Assembly: GCA_017829075.1 (NCBI GenBank)
Contig: JAGAJA010000041.1
Location: forward strand, 1-54,552
Length of the DNA: 54,552 bases
Source: Oscillospiraceae bacterium
GTDB lineage: Bacteria > Bacillota_A > Clostridia > Oscillospirales > Ruminococcaceae
Direction of reading: 5' to 3'
In this document: piece after piece, positions 23,113 to 30,901 of the stretch
Layout of the letters: the number at the start of each line of letters is the position of its first letter
Position numbering within the stretch: position 1 is the first letter of the stretch
The notes under the pieces: model-generated
Database searches by the model: none
What the model saw: the letters and a program-made list of their open reading frames with translations, nothing else
What the model was told of the DNA's origin: nothing
Position numbers and translations under genes: made by a program

Positions 23113-24132
23113 GTGGAACGATTGACCACCACGTTGACTGTGGGATCATATAAAAGCGCTAAGTTGCTATGTGATGAAAAACAGGCTGCACAGCGGCTTG
23201 CTGAATATGAAAACACCGGTCTACTGCCGCAGGAAATACTTGCCTTAAAGGGCGAGATTCAGCGCTTGAAAAACGACCTTAAAGCCTGCGGAAAAAAACG
23301 CACAAAGAGGACGACAGGTATTGATATAGAAGGATTCAGAAAATGGCTTCGATATCACGAACAGCTTTCCGATAACACAGTGTATACTTACACGATTCAA
23401 CTATCATACTTTGCTGAGCTGTACGATGAGGTTACCGAAGAAAACGGTTACGAATGGAGAGAGTCCTTGTCAAAACAGTGGTCCCCTAAGACTGTTAATT
23501 CAAAGATGATAGTTCTTAACAAATATCTGAAATATATTGGTAATAACGACCTGAAATTCAGACAAGTCAAGATAACCAAATCCTTTTCAACAGAACACGT
23601 AATATCAAACGAGCAGTACGAAACGCTGCTGACGTTTTGCGAAGAAACAGGGAGAGTGCGTGATTCATGCTTAATAAAAATCCTCGGTAGGACAGGGTGC
23701 CGAATAAGCGAGGCGCGAAGCATGAAGCGGTCTGACCTCGAACGAGGATATGCAGTTGTCAAAACAAAAGGCAATAAATACAGAGATATCCTTTTCCCCA
23801 AGAGCCTTATCGACGAAATAAAGCCGTTTTACGATGAAAACGGGCATGAATACTTATTTTACAACGCTCATTCAAAAACGGACAAGCCTGTCACCACGCA
23901 CGGATTCAGCTCACAGTTGAAAAAACTTGCTGAAATGTCTGGAATACCTCAGGAAGTTGCATACCCTCATTCGTTCAGGCATATGTTCGCGCGAAACTGC
24001 CTTGATAAAGGTATGAACATATCGCAGCTCGCAGACCTGCTTGGACATGAAAGCATAGGCACGACCGCTATTTATACCCGATTAAGTAGAGAACAACAAA
24101 TTGATTTAGTAAACACGAAGGTGAATTGGTAA
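23113..24132 (+). CDS. Tyrosine recombinase B with fused small-phage-protein N-terminus
   Basis: 339 residues from GTG at 23113 (AAAGGCGGTGAAAATA upstream). Residues 1-60 (MERLT..., RLAEYENTGLLPQEI) look like the free-standing EYEDTGL-type small proteins common in Clostridia phages; from about 68 a complete tyrosine recombinase follows with Arg197, H286xxR289, His312 and Tyr321. It shares the operon with recombinase A and overlaps the broken methylase by one base. Tandem paired tyrosine recombinases often act as heteromers; partner and target sites are unknown. Confidence 0.88.
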   Translation: MERLTTTLTVGSYKSAKLLCDEKQAAQRLAEYENTGLLPQEILALKGEIQRLKNDLKACGKKRTKRTTGIDIEGFRKWLRYHEQLSDNTVYTYTIQLSYFAELYDEVTEENGYEWRESLSKQWSPKTVNSKMIVLNKYLKYIGNNDLKFRQVKITKSFSTEHVISNEQYETLLTFCEETGRVRDSCLIKILGRTGCRISEARSMKRSDLERGYAVVKTKGNKYRDILFPKSLIDEIKPFYDENGHEYLFYNAHSKTDKPVTTHGFSSQLKKLAEMSGIPQEVAYPHSFRHMFARNCLDKGMNISQLADLLGHESIGTTAIYTRLSREQQIDLVNTKVNW

Positions 24133-24935
24133 TGGCAAAGATGTATTCCGGTAGAAATTCAGCGTTTGTAAAGCTGATTTCTTCGATGACCAACAGATAT
24201 CAGACATGGGAGATATGGGCAGATTTCATCACTATGGTAGCACTGGCTTTATCCTAGCCGCTGGATTTCCGGGAGGACAGGGAGAAAAGATATCTCGACA
24301 CGGCATCTAAGCACAGCCGGGAGGAACTAAACAATTTCGTCAGAATGTCGAAAATGCTGACAGAGTCTTTTGAGAATGACAGAGATCAGGATCTTCTTGG
24401 CAGCCTGTACATGGAGCTAGATCTTGGAAACCACTGGACGGGGCAGTTTTTCACGCCATACAATGTATGTAAGGCTATGGCTCAGATGAACACATACCAG
24501 GCAGTTGATCTTATCAATGAAAAAGGCTATATCACCATGAATGACTGTGCCTGCGGCGCGGGGGCTACGCTTATCGCCGGGGTGAATTCGGTGCAGGAGC
24601 GGCTTAGAAAAGCAGGATCACCGCTGAATTTTCAGGATCATGTGCTTGTCGTAGCGCAGGATCTTTCCGAAATAACCGCGCTGATGTGCTACATACAGCT
24701 TTCACTGCTGGGTATTGCAGCGATAGTAAAGGTTGGGGATAGCATAAAAGACCCATTCAATTATGACGTTCTTGCCGCGCCGCATGACGATAATCTATAC
24801 TTCACGCCTATGTATTTCAGCGACGTGTGGAACGGAAGAAAAATGGCTCATTTTTTGGATATGGTTTTGAAACCATCAGGCACAAGAAAGAGCCAGTCCG
24901 GTTCTGGTAAGATTGATCTTAGTGATCTGATATAG
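24132..24935 (+). pseudogene. N6-adenine methylase-like gene interrupted by an in-frame amber codon
   Basis: From ATG 24132 the frame encodes 41 residues (RYQTWEIWADFITMVALALS), then TAG at 24255-24257, then continues open for 226 codons with GNHWTGQFFTPYNVCKAM and the SAM motif I NDCACGAGATLIAG, typical of phage type I M-like methylases. The TAG sits mid-domain and would be a single change from CAG. The downstream ATG at 24345 has no ribosome site. The usual NPPF-type motif is not clear, so catalysis was doubtful anyway. TAG serves as a normal stop elsewhere here, so recoding is unlikely. Confidence 0.78.
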
Positions 24936-24946
24936 GAGGTGATCGT

Positions 24947-25135
24947 ATGAATAATCCTTATACTGCAATGATTATCCCGGGCATGATTTCATACATGGCG
25001 GAGCAGCCAGTAGTGGCGCGGCGGGAATATACCGATGATCCTATGCGCTCTGCCGGGGCAAAGAGGTTCAAGAAGAACAAGAAGAAAAGCCGCATTGCTG
25101 CGGCTTCAAAGAGGAGGAACAGGAAGAGAACATGA
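24947..25135 (+). CDS. Small basic protein, 62 residues
   Basis: Short hydrophobic N-terminus (YTAMIIPGMISYMAEQP) followed by a strongly basic tail (KRFKKNKKKSRIAAASKRR). TAGGAGGTGATCGT precedes the ATG. Overlaps the next gene by ATGA. Unknown function; nucleic-acid or membrane contact plausible. Confidence 0.55.
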   Translation: MNNPYTAMIIPGMISYMAEQPVVARREYTDDPMRSAGAKRFKKNKKKSRIAAASKRRNRKRT

Positions 25136-25374
25136 GCAGGAACACGACAGGGACAGCGGAGGAAAAGGCGGTACATAAGGAAGCTACACGGCTCCGTAAA
25201 ATGACGGATATTCAGCTTGTGACCGCATTTCGTCAGGCAAAAGAAAGCGGAAAGCCGGACAAGAACCCAGCGCAGGAGCTTATTGACGGACTGATCGGCG
25301 GCGAGTGTCCCGGCATCGGGGCGGGTATTGCAGGTAAAGTAGCGTCATACGCTTCAAAAAAAGGCTTGATTTGA
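25132..25374 (+). CDS. Hypothetical protein, 80 residues
   Basis: Coupled by ATGA to the preceding gene, with GAGGAGGAACAGGAAGAGA upstream. N-terminal charged helix, C-terminal Gly/Ala-rich segment (GGECPGIGAGIAGKVASYA). No recognised family. Confidence 0.55.
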   Translation: MSRNTTGTAEEKAVHKEATRLRKMTDIQLVTAFRQAKESGKPDKNPAQELIDGLIGGECPGIGAGIAGKVASYASKKGLI

Positions 25375-25399
25375 AAAAATCAGCCGCACGGAGGGTGTT

Positions 25400-25570
25400 T
25401 TGAGATATCTGCTGTTATTCGACAAGCTGACAGCCAAAAAGCCCACGCATTACTGCGAGGTACATAGATGCAGGGTGACTAAGCATATATCAAAGAAAAA
25501 GTGCTGGAAATGCAGGAGGCTGAAGCCGATGAACGCGGCGTATGCGGAGGAGATAAAAAGGGGGAAGTAA
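25400..25570 (+). CDS. Small zinc-ribbon protein from a TTG start, 56 residues
   Basis: CGGAGGGTGTT is followed by TTG at 25400, opening 56 codons that end one base before the large terminase. Two Cys pairs (CEVHRC and CWKC) spaced for a ribbon and a basic C-terminus. The ideal spacing of the ribosome site and the exact fit between genes make this a likely real gene despite the TTG. Position next to terL recalls small packaging-associated or HNH-like genes, but no HNH motif is present. Confidence 0.6.
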   Translation: MRYLLLFDKLTAKKPTHYCEVHRCRVTKHISKKKCWKCRRLKPMNAAYAEEIKRGK

Positions 25571-25571
25571 G

Positions 25572-27380
25572 ATGCAGGCACATACAAGAGAGCTTTTCCG
25601 GGAAATATTCGGCAGGATGAAGCCGCCGCCAACGCTTACATTGTCACAGTGGGCGGATAAATACAGGCGGCTTTCATCGGAAAGCTCCGCCGAACCGGGA
25701 CGCTGGAGGACGGACAAGGCACCATATCAGCGGGAGATCATGGACGCGGTGACAGATCTCACAGTCAGCAAGGTAGTGGTGAAGTCTGCTGCTCAGGTAG
25801 GAAAGACGGACGCTCTTATACTGAACCCTATCGGATACTACATACACAACGATCCGTCACCGATAATGGTGCTTCAGCCGACTTTACAGATGGCTGAGAC
25901 CTTTTCAAAGGACAGGCTTTCGCCCATGATAAGAGATACCCCGGTTCTGTCTGACAAGATCAATGAAAAGAGCCGAACAAGCGGAAACACGATACTCCAG
26001 AAAATATTCCCCGGCGGTCATGTGACTATGGTCGGAGCGAATTCGGCGGCTTCGCTGGCGTCCCGTCCTATCCGCATACTGCTTGCGGACGAGGTGGACA
26101 GATATCCGATAACTGCCGGCAACGAGGGAGATCCGCTTCTGCTTGCTATGAAGCGTCTGACTACATTCTGGAACAAGCGTATAGTGTGTGTATCTACTCC
26201 GACTATAAAGGGAATGAGCCGGATCGAGCTTGAATATGAGAACAGCACACAGGAGGAATGGAACGTCCCTTGTCCGCACTGCGGAGAGTTTCAGCCTCTT
26301 TTATGGTCGCAGGTTCAGTTCAACAAGGAAAATCTTGACGAGATCAATTATATCTGCGAAAAATGCGGCACTGTCTGCTCAGAGGCGGATTGGAAAGAGC
26401 AATACATAAAAGGAAAGTTCGTGGCTGCTTTCCCGCGTCGAAAGGTCAGGGGCTTTCACCTTAATACTCTGGCGTCAATGTTCGTAGACTGGCGGGAGAT
26501 AGTGGAGAAGTTCCTTGAAGCGAACGAAAAGGCGAAGCAGGGGAATATAGAACCTTTGAAAACATGGACTAATACCGAAATGGGCGAAACATGGGAGGAA
26601 AAGGGCGAACAGCTTGATTATGAAGAGCTTTACAAGCGCCGGGAAAAATATGGCTGTGAAGTCCCGAACGAAGTTCTTATGCTTACCGCCGGTGTGGATA
26701 CTCAGGACAACCGCTTTGAAATCGAGGTAGTAGGCTGGGGAGTAGGAAAAGAGAGCTGGGGTATAAAATACCATGTAATGTACGGCGATCTCAAAAAGCC
26801 GGATATCTGGAACGAGCTGGGGGAATTCCTTTCCCAGGAGTTTCACAAAGCGGACGGCACTCCGATGAGGATACGCTGTACCTGCATGGACTCCGGCGGA
26901 CATTTCACCAATGAAGTATACCGCTTCTGCAAGGCGCGGCTTTCGCAGGCGGTATATGCTATAAAGGGCGTCGGTGGCACGAATTACCCTTACATCAACC
27001 GCCCGACTACCTCTAACCGCGTAAAAGTTCAACTGTTCAAGATCGGAGTAGACACCGGAAAGACGGTTTTGTTTCAGCGGCTCCAGGTGACGGACGAGGG
27101 CCCGAATTTCTGCCACTTTCCGCGGGATAAAGGCGCGGGATATACCTTGGAGTACTTCCGCGGTCTTACAGCGGAGCAGGCTGTCATGACCTACGTCAAA
27201 GGAAAGGCGATAGTGGAATGGAAGCTGCGGGATCCCTCTTATCGGAGGAATGAGCCGCTTGATATTCGGAACTACGCTACCGCGGCGCTGGAGATCGTGA
27301 ACCCGACACTTAAAGAGCCGGGTAAGAAATCCAGATCTGCGAAAAGAGGGCGGCGGACAGTATCCGGAGGCATTGAATAG
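25572..27380 (+). CDS. terL: Large terminase subunit (lambda GpA-like)
   Basis: 602-residue packaging motor and nuclease. Variant Walker A KSAAQVGKT at 71-79, Walker B RILLADEVD at 168-176, a zinc-binding insert with CPHC (234-237) and CEKC (262-265) typical of the GpA family, and a C-terminal RNase H-like nuclease beginning AGVDTQDNRFE (Asp376) with a later CMDSGG acidic site. GpA-type enzymes usually cut cos ends. Ends with TAG; about 210 bases containing a terminator-like hairpin follow before the head genes. Confidence 0.95.
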   Translation: MQAHTRELFREIFGRMKPPPTLTLSQWADKYRRLSSESSAEPGRWRTDKAPYQREIMDAVTDLTVSKVVVKSAAQVGKTDALILNPIGYYIHNDPSPIMVLQPTLQMAETFSKDRLSPMIRDTPVLSDKINEKSRTSGNTILQKIFPGGHVTMVGANSAASLASRPIRILLADEVDRYPITAGNEGDPLLLAMKRLTTFWNKRIVCVSTPTIKGMSRIELEYENSTQEEWNVPCPHCGEFQPLLWSQVQFNKENLDEINYICEKCGTVCSEADWKEQYIKGKFVAAFPRRKVRGFHLNTLASMFVDWREIVEKFLEANEKAKQGNIEPLKTWTNTEMGETWEEKGEQLDYEELYKRREKYGCEVPNEVLMLTAGVDTQDNRFEIEVVGWGVGKESWGIKYHVMYGDLKKPDIWNELGEFLSQEFHKADGTPMRIRCTCMDSGGHFTNEVYRFCKARLSQAVYAIKGVGGTNYPYINRPTTSNRVKVQLFKIGVDTGKTVLFQRLQVTDEGPNFCHFPRDKGAGYTLEYFRGLTAEQAVMTYVKGKAIVEWKLRDPSYRRNEPLDIRNYATAALEIVNPTLKEPGKKSRSAKRGRRTVSGGIE

Positions 27381-27428
27381 CGCTTTGCATTTGATTTCAA
27401 AAAAACGCATAAATCAAATAGTTATTTC

Positions 27429-27458
27429 CCGCCTACGGTCGTCCGTGGGCGGTTTTTT
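27429..27458 (+). terminator. Hairpin with T-run between terL and head genes
   Basis: CCGCC-T-ACGG, loop TCGT, CCGT-G-GGCGG, then six T (27453-27458). A normal intrinsic terminator in an otherwise continuous rightward late operon; it would lower head-gene reading from upstream unless antiterminated, or a promoter in 27460-27590 restarts transcription. The rest of the gap 27381-27593 holds no gene. Confidence 0.7.
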
Positions 27459-27593
27459 CTGCGCTGTCTTCAATACCGAAAACGGCACTTTTTTATTGCG
27501 CAAAACCGCATTTTTCAGCCATTTTTCCGCACCCCGGCGCACATGCTGTATTTTATAATTTTAATGGATAACCAGATAAAAAGGAGGGCTTGC

Positions 27594-27818
27594 ATGAGCG
27601 CAATAAGCCTTGATACGGCAAAAAAGAAACTGGAAACATGGCTTGAAGCGGAAGAAGCGCTTTCGACAAGCCAGAGCTACACTGTCGGGACGCTTACCCT
27701 TACAAGGGCGGATCTCGGACAGGTTCGTAAAAATATTGAATTCTGGGAGAAGAAGGTCACAGAGCTTGAGCGGCGAGGCGGCAGAAACCGCATTTATAAC
27801 GTAATTCCCATGGATTGA
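27594..27818 (+). CDS. Small head-joining type protein (gpW/DUF6148-like)
   Basis: 74 residues, mostly helical with a beta-hairpin in the middle (SYTVGTLTLTRADLGQVRKNI), the pattern of the small proteins encoded between terL and portal in lambda-like heads. AAAAAGGAGGGCTTGC supports ATG 27594. Likely a head-tail connector or head completion protein. Confidence 0.68.
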   Translation: MSAISLDTAKKKLETWLEAEEALSTSQSYTVGTLTLTRADLGQVRKNIEFWEKKVTELERRGGRNRIYNVIPMD

Positions 27819-27828
27819 GGTGAACAGC

Positions 27829-29394
27829 GTGAACGTATTAGACAAGGTGATCGCCGCTGTGTCTCCTCAAACGGCGGTAAAACGGGCGGTGGCGCGGGCA
27901 CAGCTTGAATTCATAGATTCCGGCTATGGGAACTACGGCGCTTCACATTCTCGGAACTCAATGCGCGGCTGGAACTGGCTGGGCGGGTCTGCTGACGAGG
28001 ATATCCATGATAACCTTGACGTATTAAGGCAGCGCAGCAGGGATCTTTATTCAGGAGTGCCCATGGCTTCCGCGGCGCTGAAAACAATGCGCACGAACGT
28101 TGTAGGACAGGGGCTTCGGCTTAAATCACAGATAGATTTCAAATACCTTGGTATCAGCGAGGAACAGGCGAGGGAAATTGAGTCTGTAATTGAGCGTGAA
28201 TTCGCACTATGGGCGGACACACCGGACTGCGACGCAGAGAGGATCGATAATTTTTACGAGCTTCAGCAGCTCGCTTTCCTTAACTGGCTTATGAGCGGAG
28301 ATGTGCTGGCGCTTATGCCGTTGAAAAAGCGTGCCGGAAACCCCTATGAGCTGACGGTGCAGCTTATTGAAGCGGACAGGATCTCCACACCTGACAACGA
28401 GAAATTCAATGAGAATATCGTGAGCGGCGTGGAGCGGGATAAGACCGGAGAGGTAGTCGCCTACTGGATATCGAAAAAACACCCGCTTGCAAGCGATTGC
28501 AATTTCAAAAACGAATGGAAGCGGATAAAAGCTTACGGTGACAAAACAGGTCGGAGGAATGCGCTTTTCATCTGCTGCCGTGAACGTATCGGACAGTATC
28601 GCGGTGTGCCGTTTATCGCTCCGGTGATAGAAGCCTTGAAGCAGATCGGGCGCTATACAGACGCGGAGATTATGGCGGCGGTCATTTCCGGAATGTTCAC
28701 TGTATTTATCGAAAAAGACGGAGTATCGGAAGCGCCGCCGTTCGGCGAAGATGATGAACAGGATACTTCTGCGGAACGCACCGGAGCGGGTACAGTCCGT
28801 CTTGGAAATGGCGCGATCATTGATCTTCAGGACGGTGAAAAGGCGCACGACATCAACCCCGGACGACCTAACGCTAATTTCAACGGCTTTGTCGAGGCTA
28901 TATTGTCCCAGATAGGAGCGGCGCTGGAGATACCGTATGAGGTTCTTACAAAGCACTTCTCGAGCAATTACTCTGCCGCAAGGGGAGCGCTGCTGGAAGC
29001 GTGGAAGACATTCAAAATGTACAGAAGCTGGCTTGCGAATGACTTCTGTCAGCCCATATTTGAGGAATGGTTCTGCGAGGCTGTGGCAAAGGGACGTATC
29101 AGCGCTCCGGGATTTTTCAGCGATCCTCAGATACGGCGGGCATACTGCCGTGCGAAATGGAACGGTCCGACGCAGGGACAGATCGACCCGCTTAAGGAAG
29201 TAAATGCTGCGGTGGTTCGGGTTCAGAACGGATTTTCGACTCGTGATACTGAGTCAATGGAGCTTAACGGAAGTACATTCGGTGCGAATGTAAGTCAGCT
29301 CAAGACTGAAAACAAGCTGCTGAACGAAGCGGGAGAATTTCCCGCCGGCGATAATTCCGGCGAAGAAAGAGAGGAAAACAGTGATGAAGAATAA
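27829..29394 (+). CDS. Portal protein (lambda gpB-like)
   Basis: 521 residues forming the dodecameric DNA channel of the head. Typical lambda-family blocks are visible: RSRDLYSGVPMASAALKTMR, the GDVLALMPLKKR strand, RISTPDN, IGQYRGVPFIAPVIEALKQI and FSSNYSAARGALLEAWKTF, then a disordered acidic tail. GTG at 27829 is chosen because GAGGTG lies six bases before; a GTG three codons earlier overlaps that site. Overlaps the protease gene by 11 bases. Confidence 0.93.
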   Translation: MNVLDKVIAAVSPQTAVKRAVARAQLEFIDSGYGNYGASHSRNSMRGWNWLGGSADEDIHDNLDVLRQRSRDLYSGVPMASAALKTMRTNVVGQGLRLKSQIDFKYLGISEEQAREIESVIEREFALWADTPDCDAERIDNFYELQQLAFLNWLMSGDVLALMPLKKRAGNPYELTVQLIEADRISTPDNEKFNENIVSGVERDKTGEVVAYWISKKHPLASDCNFKNEWKRIKAYGDKTGRRNALFICCRERIGQYRGVPFIAPVIEALKQIGRYTDAEIMAAVISGMFTVFIEKDGVSEAPPFGEDDEQDTSAERTGAGTVRLGNGAIIDLQDGEKAHDINPGRPNANFNGFVEAILSQIGAALEIPYEVLTKHFSSNYSAARGALLEAWKTFKMYRSWLANDFCQPIFEEWFCEAVAKGRISAPGFFSDPQIRRAYCRAKWNGPTQGQIDPLKEVNAAVVRVQNGFSTRDTESMELNGSTFGANVSQLKTENKLLNEAGEFPAGDNSGEEREENSDEE

Positions 29395-30508
29395 TCATTT
29401 CTGGGAATTCCGCAATGCCGCGGAAAATTCAGAAGATCCTGAGCTGGTGCTTTATGGAGATATCTCCTCTGATACATGGTGGGGGGACGAAGTCACGCCA
29501 AAGACCTTTTATGACGAGCTGGAGGCACTTGGTGATATAAAGAGCCTTAATATACGGATAAATTCCGGCGGCGGCGACGTATTCGCCGCATTCGGCATAT
29601 ACAGCCGTATCATTGATCTGAAAAAGAAAGGCGTAGCTGTGAAAGCTACGGTGGACGGCTGGGCGGCTTCCGCTGCAACGATCATCTGCATGGCGGCGGA
29701 CAAGATCGCCATTCCGGCGGCGGGTGTATTCATGATACACAATCCAAAGGTAGGAACATTCGGGTATTATGGTTCAGACGAGCTGGACAAGCTGTCGGCG
29801 GAGCTGAATGTCATAAAGACATCTATCATCGCGGCATACGCAGGAAAGACAGGGAAAAGCACCGAGGATATCAGCAAGGCGATGGACGAGGAAACATGGC
29901 TGGACGGCGTTTCGGCGGTTAATTCCGGCTATTGTGACGAGCTGCTGACTGACGCGGCGAAGGTGGAGAACCGGGGCGGTCACATTTATGTAAACTCGGT
30001 AGAGATGAAAGATATTCCGGAAGAAGTCCTGAACCGCTTTAGCGGATCACATAATTCAGGAGCAGGTATGGCGGAGGGTGGGGTCCTCGGAAACGGGGAC
30101 TGCCGCCCGACCTGCGGAAAAGAAGAGCAGGAAGGAGTAAATAACATGGAGATCAAGACAGCGGCGGAGCTTAAGGCACAGTTCCCTGAGCTTTGCGGCG
30201 AAATCGAGAATTCCGCAGCAGAAGCGGAAAGAAAGCGTATTCAGGATATCGAGGAAAATGAAGTGAGCGGCTTTGAGGATATCACCGCGGACGCTAAGTT
30301 CAAGAACCCGATATCCGCTGAACAGACTGCGGTAAAGTTACTGGCAGCTATCAGAAAGCAGGGCGGCGAATACCTCAATAACCGCGCAAAGGACGTAAGT
30401 GACAGCGGTATAAACAGTATCGAGGGGACACCTGTTCCGGATAATAGCGCGGAAGATGACAAGGAGTTCAACGACGCGCTGAACGCTGTATTCAAGGACA
30501 AAAAGTAA
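29384..30508 (+). CDS. Head maturation protease, ClpP/S49-like, with C-terminal scaffold region
   Basis: 374 residues. Residues 15-200 form a ClpP fold: IRINSGGGDVF, nucleophile Ser96 in DGWAASAAT and His119 in FMIHNP. Residues 210-374 are a hydrophilic scaffold-type extension with Glu/Lys helices. This equals lambda gpC, which processes portal and scaffold during capsid assembly. ATG 29384 is preferred over GTG 29381, with GAGGAAAACA in front. An internal in-frame start at 30146 likely yields the scaffold alone. Confidence 0.9.
   Translation: MKNNHFWEFRNAAENSEDPELVLYGDISSDTWWGDEVTPKTFYDELEALGDIKSLNIRINSGGGDVFAAFGIYSRIIDLKKKGVAVKATVDGWAASAATIICMAADKIAIPAAGVFMIHNPKVGTFGYYGSDELDKLSAELNVIKTSIIAAYAGKTGKSTEDISKAMDEETWLDGVSAVNSGYCDELLTDAAKVENRGGHIYVNSVEMKDIPEEVLNRFSGSHNSGAGMAEGGVLGNGDCRPTCGKEEQEGVNNMEIKTAAELKAQFPELCGEIENSAAEAERKRIQDIEENEVSGFEDITADAKFKNPISAEQTAVKLLAAIRKQGGEYLNNRAKDVSDSGINSIEGTPVPDNSAEDDKEFNDALNAVFKDKK
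30146..30508 (+). CDS. Nested scaffold protein (Nu3-like, internal start within the protease gene)
   Basis: CAGGAAGGAGTAAATAAC directly precedes an in-frame ATG at codon 255 of the protease gene, giving a 120-residue protein MEIKTAAELKAQFPELCGE... that is helical and charged, like lambda gpNu3. The unusually good ribosome site in mid-gene is the main evidence. Expected role: internal scaffold for procapsid assembly. Confidence 0.72.
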   Translation: MEIKTAAELKAQFPELCGEIENSAAEAERKRIQDIEENEVSGFEDITADAKFKNPISAEQTAVKLLAAIRKQGGEYLNNRAKDVSDSGINSIEGTPVPDNSAEDDKEFNDALNAVFKDKK

Positions 30509-30523
30509 CAGGAGGGCTACAAA

Positions 30524-30886
30524 ATGGCAAGATATGCACCTACGACCTCCGAACTGGAGGGCAAGAATTTCTTTGCGGGAGTGGAATTCCCGCATATCAC
30601 AGGCAAGAAGACCGCTTCGGCGGCTATCGGGAAATATTCCCCGGTGGTTCTGAACGCTGACGGAAAGCTTGCGGCGGTAACTGCGACAAAGGACGGCAGC
30701 GACGATACATACACCACAAACACCACCGGTCTGTACGGCATTACGCTTGAGGCCATTGAGAATGGCGAGGAAGGCGCTGTACTGCTTACCGGCGAGGTGC
30801 TGACCTCGGCGCTGGTGCTCGGGGATAACGTTTCTGCGGCGGCGCTTGAAGTTCCGTTCAGAAACATCGGTATTTTCTTAAAGTAA
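30524..30886 (+). CDS. Head decoration protein (gpD family)
   Basis: 120 residues. YSPVVLNADGKLAAVTA, LYGITLEAIENGEEGAVLLTGEVL and PFRNIGIFLK match the HDPD/gpD beta-barrel of lambda-like heads, trimers that staple the expanded capsid. AACAGGAGGGCTAC precedes the ATG. Directly before the capsid gene, as in lambda D-E order. Confidence 0.88.
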   Translation: MARYAPTTSELEGKNFFAGVEFPHITGKKTASAAIGKYSPVVLNADGKLAAVTATKDGSDDTYTTNTTGLYGITLEAIENGEEGAVLLTGEVLTSALVLGDNVSAAALEVPFRNIGIFLK

Positions 30887-30901
30887 CAGGAGGGCAATAA
30901 C

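Noticed and set aside
22087..24132. Tyrosine recombinases as the prophage integrase using tRNA-Lys
   Set aside because: They are 20 kb from either end, whereas the serine integrase frame itself spans attL and the att core carries serine-type symmetric arms.
24132..24935. Amber recoding of the phage genome
   Set aside because: TAG is used as a normal terminal stop at 11626-11628, 27378-27380 and 32299-32301, so a recoded TAG is unlikely.
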